Positions 6,675 through 7,818 of a stretch of 7,818 nt of DNA are shown in pieces (position 1 is the first letter of the stretch; each line of letters begins with the position of its first letter). Origin of the DNA: Candidatus Atribacteria bacterium. Lineage in GTDB: Bacteria; Atribacterota; Atribacteria; Atribacterales; Caldatribacteriaceae. The stretch lies in assembly GCA_029982105.1 (NCBI GenBank), contig JARRCQ010000068.1, forward strand, positions 1 through 7,818, written 5' to 3'. The notes beneath the pieces were generated by a model that ran no database searches, was not told where the DNA came from, and saw nothing but the letters and a program-made list of their open reading frames with translations. The translations under genes were made by a program, and so were the position numbers.

Positions 6675-7190
6675 ATGGAAGAGAAAATTTTAACTATAAG
6701 AAAAGCGCAATTAGAAGACCTGGAACAAGTCACCGAAATTTATAATCAAGCAGTATTGAAAACTATTTCTACTTTTCATCTCTACCCTCGTTCTTTGGAA
6801 GAGCAACTGAAGTGGTTTGAAAGCCACGGAGATAAATACCCGCTTTTAGTGGTAGAAGAAGGGAGATTGGTGATAGCCTGGGCATGTTTGAGTCCCTATT
6901 CCGACAGAGAAGGCTACCAGTATACGGTTACTGATTCTATATATGTGAGAGAGGAATTCCGTCGCCAGCGTATTGGCTATGAGCTTTTGAACTTTCTTGT
7001 AAAAGAGGCTCAGAAGCTGAGTTACCATTCGGTTATAGCTTTTATTGCTAAAGAAAATTTAGCCAGCATTAAGCTCCATGAGAAAGTGGGTTTTCTATAT
7101 CGGGGAGTATTGAAGGAAGTGGGATTCAAGTTTGGTAGATGGATAGATGTGTGTTGCTATCAGAAAATGTTAGAAGGAGAGAGAGAATGA
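6675..7190 (+). CDS. GNAT N-acetyltransferase, phosphinothricin-acetyltransferase type
   Basis: This 171-residue cytoplasmic enzyme transfers acetyl from acetyl-CoA to an amine. It follows the PAT/MddA pattern: IRKAQLEDLEQVTEIYNQAV (8-27), DSIYVREEFRRQRIGYELL (87-105, acetyl-CoA loop), then NLASIKLHEKVGF (128-140) and GVLKEVGFKFGRWIDV (144-159). The family acts on phosphinothricin, methionine sulfone or related amino acids, but the substrate here cannot be read. The CoA loop R-x-x-G-x-G has Arg99 in place of the first Gly, a departure that does not by itself imply inactivity. The ATG at 6675 has only AAAGG two bases away, too close for a normal binding site. The stop overlaps the next start as ATGA (7187-7190). 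Confidence 0.88.
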   Translation: MEEKILTIRKAQLEDLEQVTEIYNQAVLKTISTFHLYPRSLEEQLKWFESHGDKYPLLVVEEGRLVIAWACLSPYSDREGYQYTVTDSIYVREEFRRQRIGYELLNFLVKEAQKLSYHSVIAFIAKENLASIKLHEKVGFLYRGVLKEVGFKFGRWIDVCCYQKMLEGERE

Positions 7191-7720
7191 AAAATAGGGA
7201 GGTTTTAGAGAAGAAGTTTCCCAAAAAAGAAGTAAAAGCTCGTCCGGGGAGAGAAAAGCAAACAGTTTATTATTTGGAAACTGCTTCAGTAATTCAAAGA
7301 TTAAATGAAGCCTGGGAAGGAGATTGGTCTTTTGAGGTAAAAGATAAAGGCATAGACAAGGAAGCTGGTTATGTGTGGGTTTTGGGGAGGCTCACCTGTG
7401 GAGGAGTGGTAAAGGAGCAGTTTGGTTCTAAAATTATCTCTCTAAGTTCTGATGGGAGTATCATTGATTTGGGAGATGACTTGAAAGCGGCGGCAAGCGA
7501 TGCTTTAAAAAAATGCGCCACCCTTTTAGGGGTGGGGCTTTACCTTTATCAAGAGGAAGAAGAAGAGGCTCTACCTCGTCCTGCTTCTCAAAAACAGAAA
7601 GATTTTTTGCGTAATCTCTTGAAGGAAAGAGGTAAAGCAATTGATGAAGAGATGCTCGAGACCATCTCTTCTGCGGAGGCTTCTCGCTTAATTGAGGAGC
7701 TGAAAGAAAAAAGACCATAA
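7187..7720 (+). CDS. Rad52/Rad22-family single-strand annealing protein
   Basis: This 177-residue protein resembles the conserved N-terminal region of Rad52/Rad22, which binds single-stranded DNA and anneals complementary strands during repair. Support comes from YYLETASVIQRLNEAWEGDWSF (28-49), VWVLGRLTCGG (63-73) and DLGDDLKAAASDALKKCATLLGVGLYLY (94-121), the last being the family's most recognisable block. An acidic linker (EEEEE, 123-127) leads to a helical end, QKQKDFLRNLLKERGK then SAEASRLIEELK (161-173). Similar 'AS-x-LI-x-L' ends occur on phage recombination proteins. No other phage genes are nearby. The ATG at 7187 with AAGGAG at 7174-7179 is chosen over an upstream in-frame start at 7139, which lies in the acetyltransferase gene. 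Translation is likely coupled to that gene. Confidence 0.82.
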   Translation: MKNREVLEKKFPKKEVKARPGREKQTVYYLETASVIQRLNEAWEGDWSFEVKDKGIDKEAGYVWVLGRLTCGGVVKEQFGSKIISLSSDGSIIDLGDDLKAAASDALKKCATLLGVGLYLYQEEEEEALPRPASQKQKDFLRNLLKERGKAIDEEMLETISSAEASRLIEELKEKRP

Positions 7721-7740
7721 AATATGGAGGAGGGTTTACT

Positions 7741-7818
7741 ATGAACTTTTGGGGTAAATTTTTCACTTTTATTGTGGGAGTAATTCTGATAGGTAAAGCT
7801 CTGGGAATAGATCGGAAG
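7741..7818 (+). CDS. Start of a small membrane protein, cut by the window edge
   Basis: Only 26 codons are present. They encode MNFWGKFFTFIVGVILIGKA and then a polar LGIDRK. The hydrophobic stretch at residues 3-18 is a single membrane helix or an uncleaved signal anchor. The ATG at 7741 is well supported by overlapping GGAGG (7726-7730) and GGAGGG (7729-7734) sites. It lies 20 nt after the Rad52-like gene, so it is probably in the same transcript. The family cannot be told from this fragment. Confidence 0.6.
   Translation, partial: MNFWGKFFTFIVGVILIGKALGIDRK

Noticed and set aside
6622..6677. Eight-base direct repeat AAGGCTAT at 6622 and 6669, 47 bp apart, as a possible insertion footprint or attachment site.
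   Set aside because: It is short, AT-rich and has no mobile-element sequence between the copies, so chance is sufficient.
7139..7186. N-terminal extension of the Rad52-like protein from an in-frame upstream start.
   Set aside because: It lies inside the acetyltransferase gene without a binding site, whereas the ATG at 7187 has AAGGAG at the right distance and an ATGA overlap.

Overview
This is AT-rich bacterial chromosome with ten genes, all on the + strand. Nine are complete and the tenth runs off the right edge. Strong GGAGG-type ribosome binding sites, the groES-groEL/FmdB gene set, an ECF vitamin transporter beside a type III pantothenate kinase, and a 'quinate 5-dehydrogenase'-like gene suggest an anaerobic, possibly thermophilic, clostridia-like Bacillota lineage. 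That placement is inferred from gene content, not demonstrated. No phage, insertion sequence, CRISPR array, tRNA or rRNA was seen.

Positions 1-221 are a regulatory region for the chaperonin operon. It has a good sigma-A-like promoter (TTTACA, 17 bp, TATAAT) followed directly by a perfect inverted repeat, TTTTGTCA-N3-TGACAAAA. A second copy lies 63 bp downstream, centre to centre, and overlaps a weaker second promoter. A lone half-site sits between them. No HrcA/CIRCE element is present. groES and groEL (222-2148) follow, and then a perfect 36-bp palindrome just before fmdB.

Positions 2237-4041 hold an FmdB-type zinc-ribbon protein, a membrane-anchored protein with a PH/GRAM-like middle and a C-terminal zinc ribbon, and a family S58 (DmpA-like) self-processing aminopeptidase. 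They are packed tightly enough for one transcript.

Positions 4026-6631 look like a second unit: an extended -10 promoter inside the end of the S58 gene, a leader of about 90 nt, a probable pantothenate ECF S-component (panT-like), coaX, a bactofilin-like protein and the quinate-dehydrogenase-like protein. The last four genes overlap one another by 4, 20 and 23 nt. panT and coaX make a sensible pair, one importing pantothenate and the other phosphorylating it as the first step to coenzyme A.

Positions 6637-7818 hold a GNAT acetyltransferase with no ordinary ribosome binding site, a Rad52/Rad22-type single-strand annealing protein joined to it by an ATGA overlap, and the start of a small membrane protein.

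The observations most worth following are the non-CIRCE dual operator on groESL, the possible leader regulation of panT-coaX, and the PH/zinc-ribbon membrane protein. No wholly new multi-gene system can be claimed from this sequence alone.
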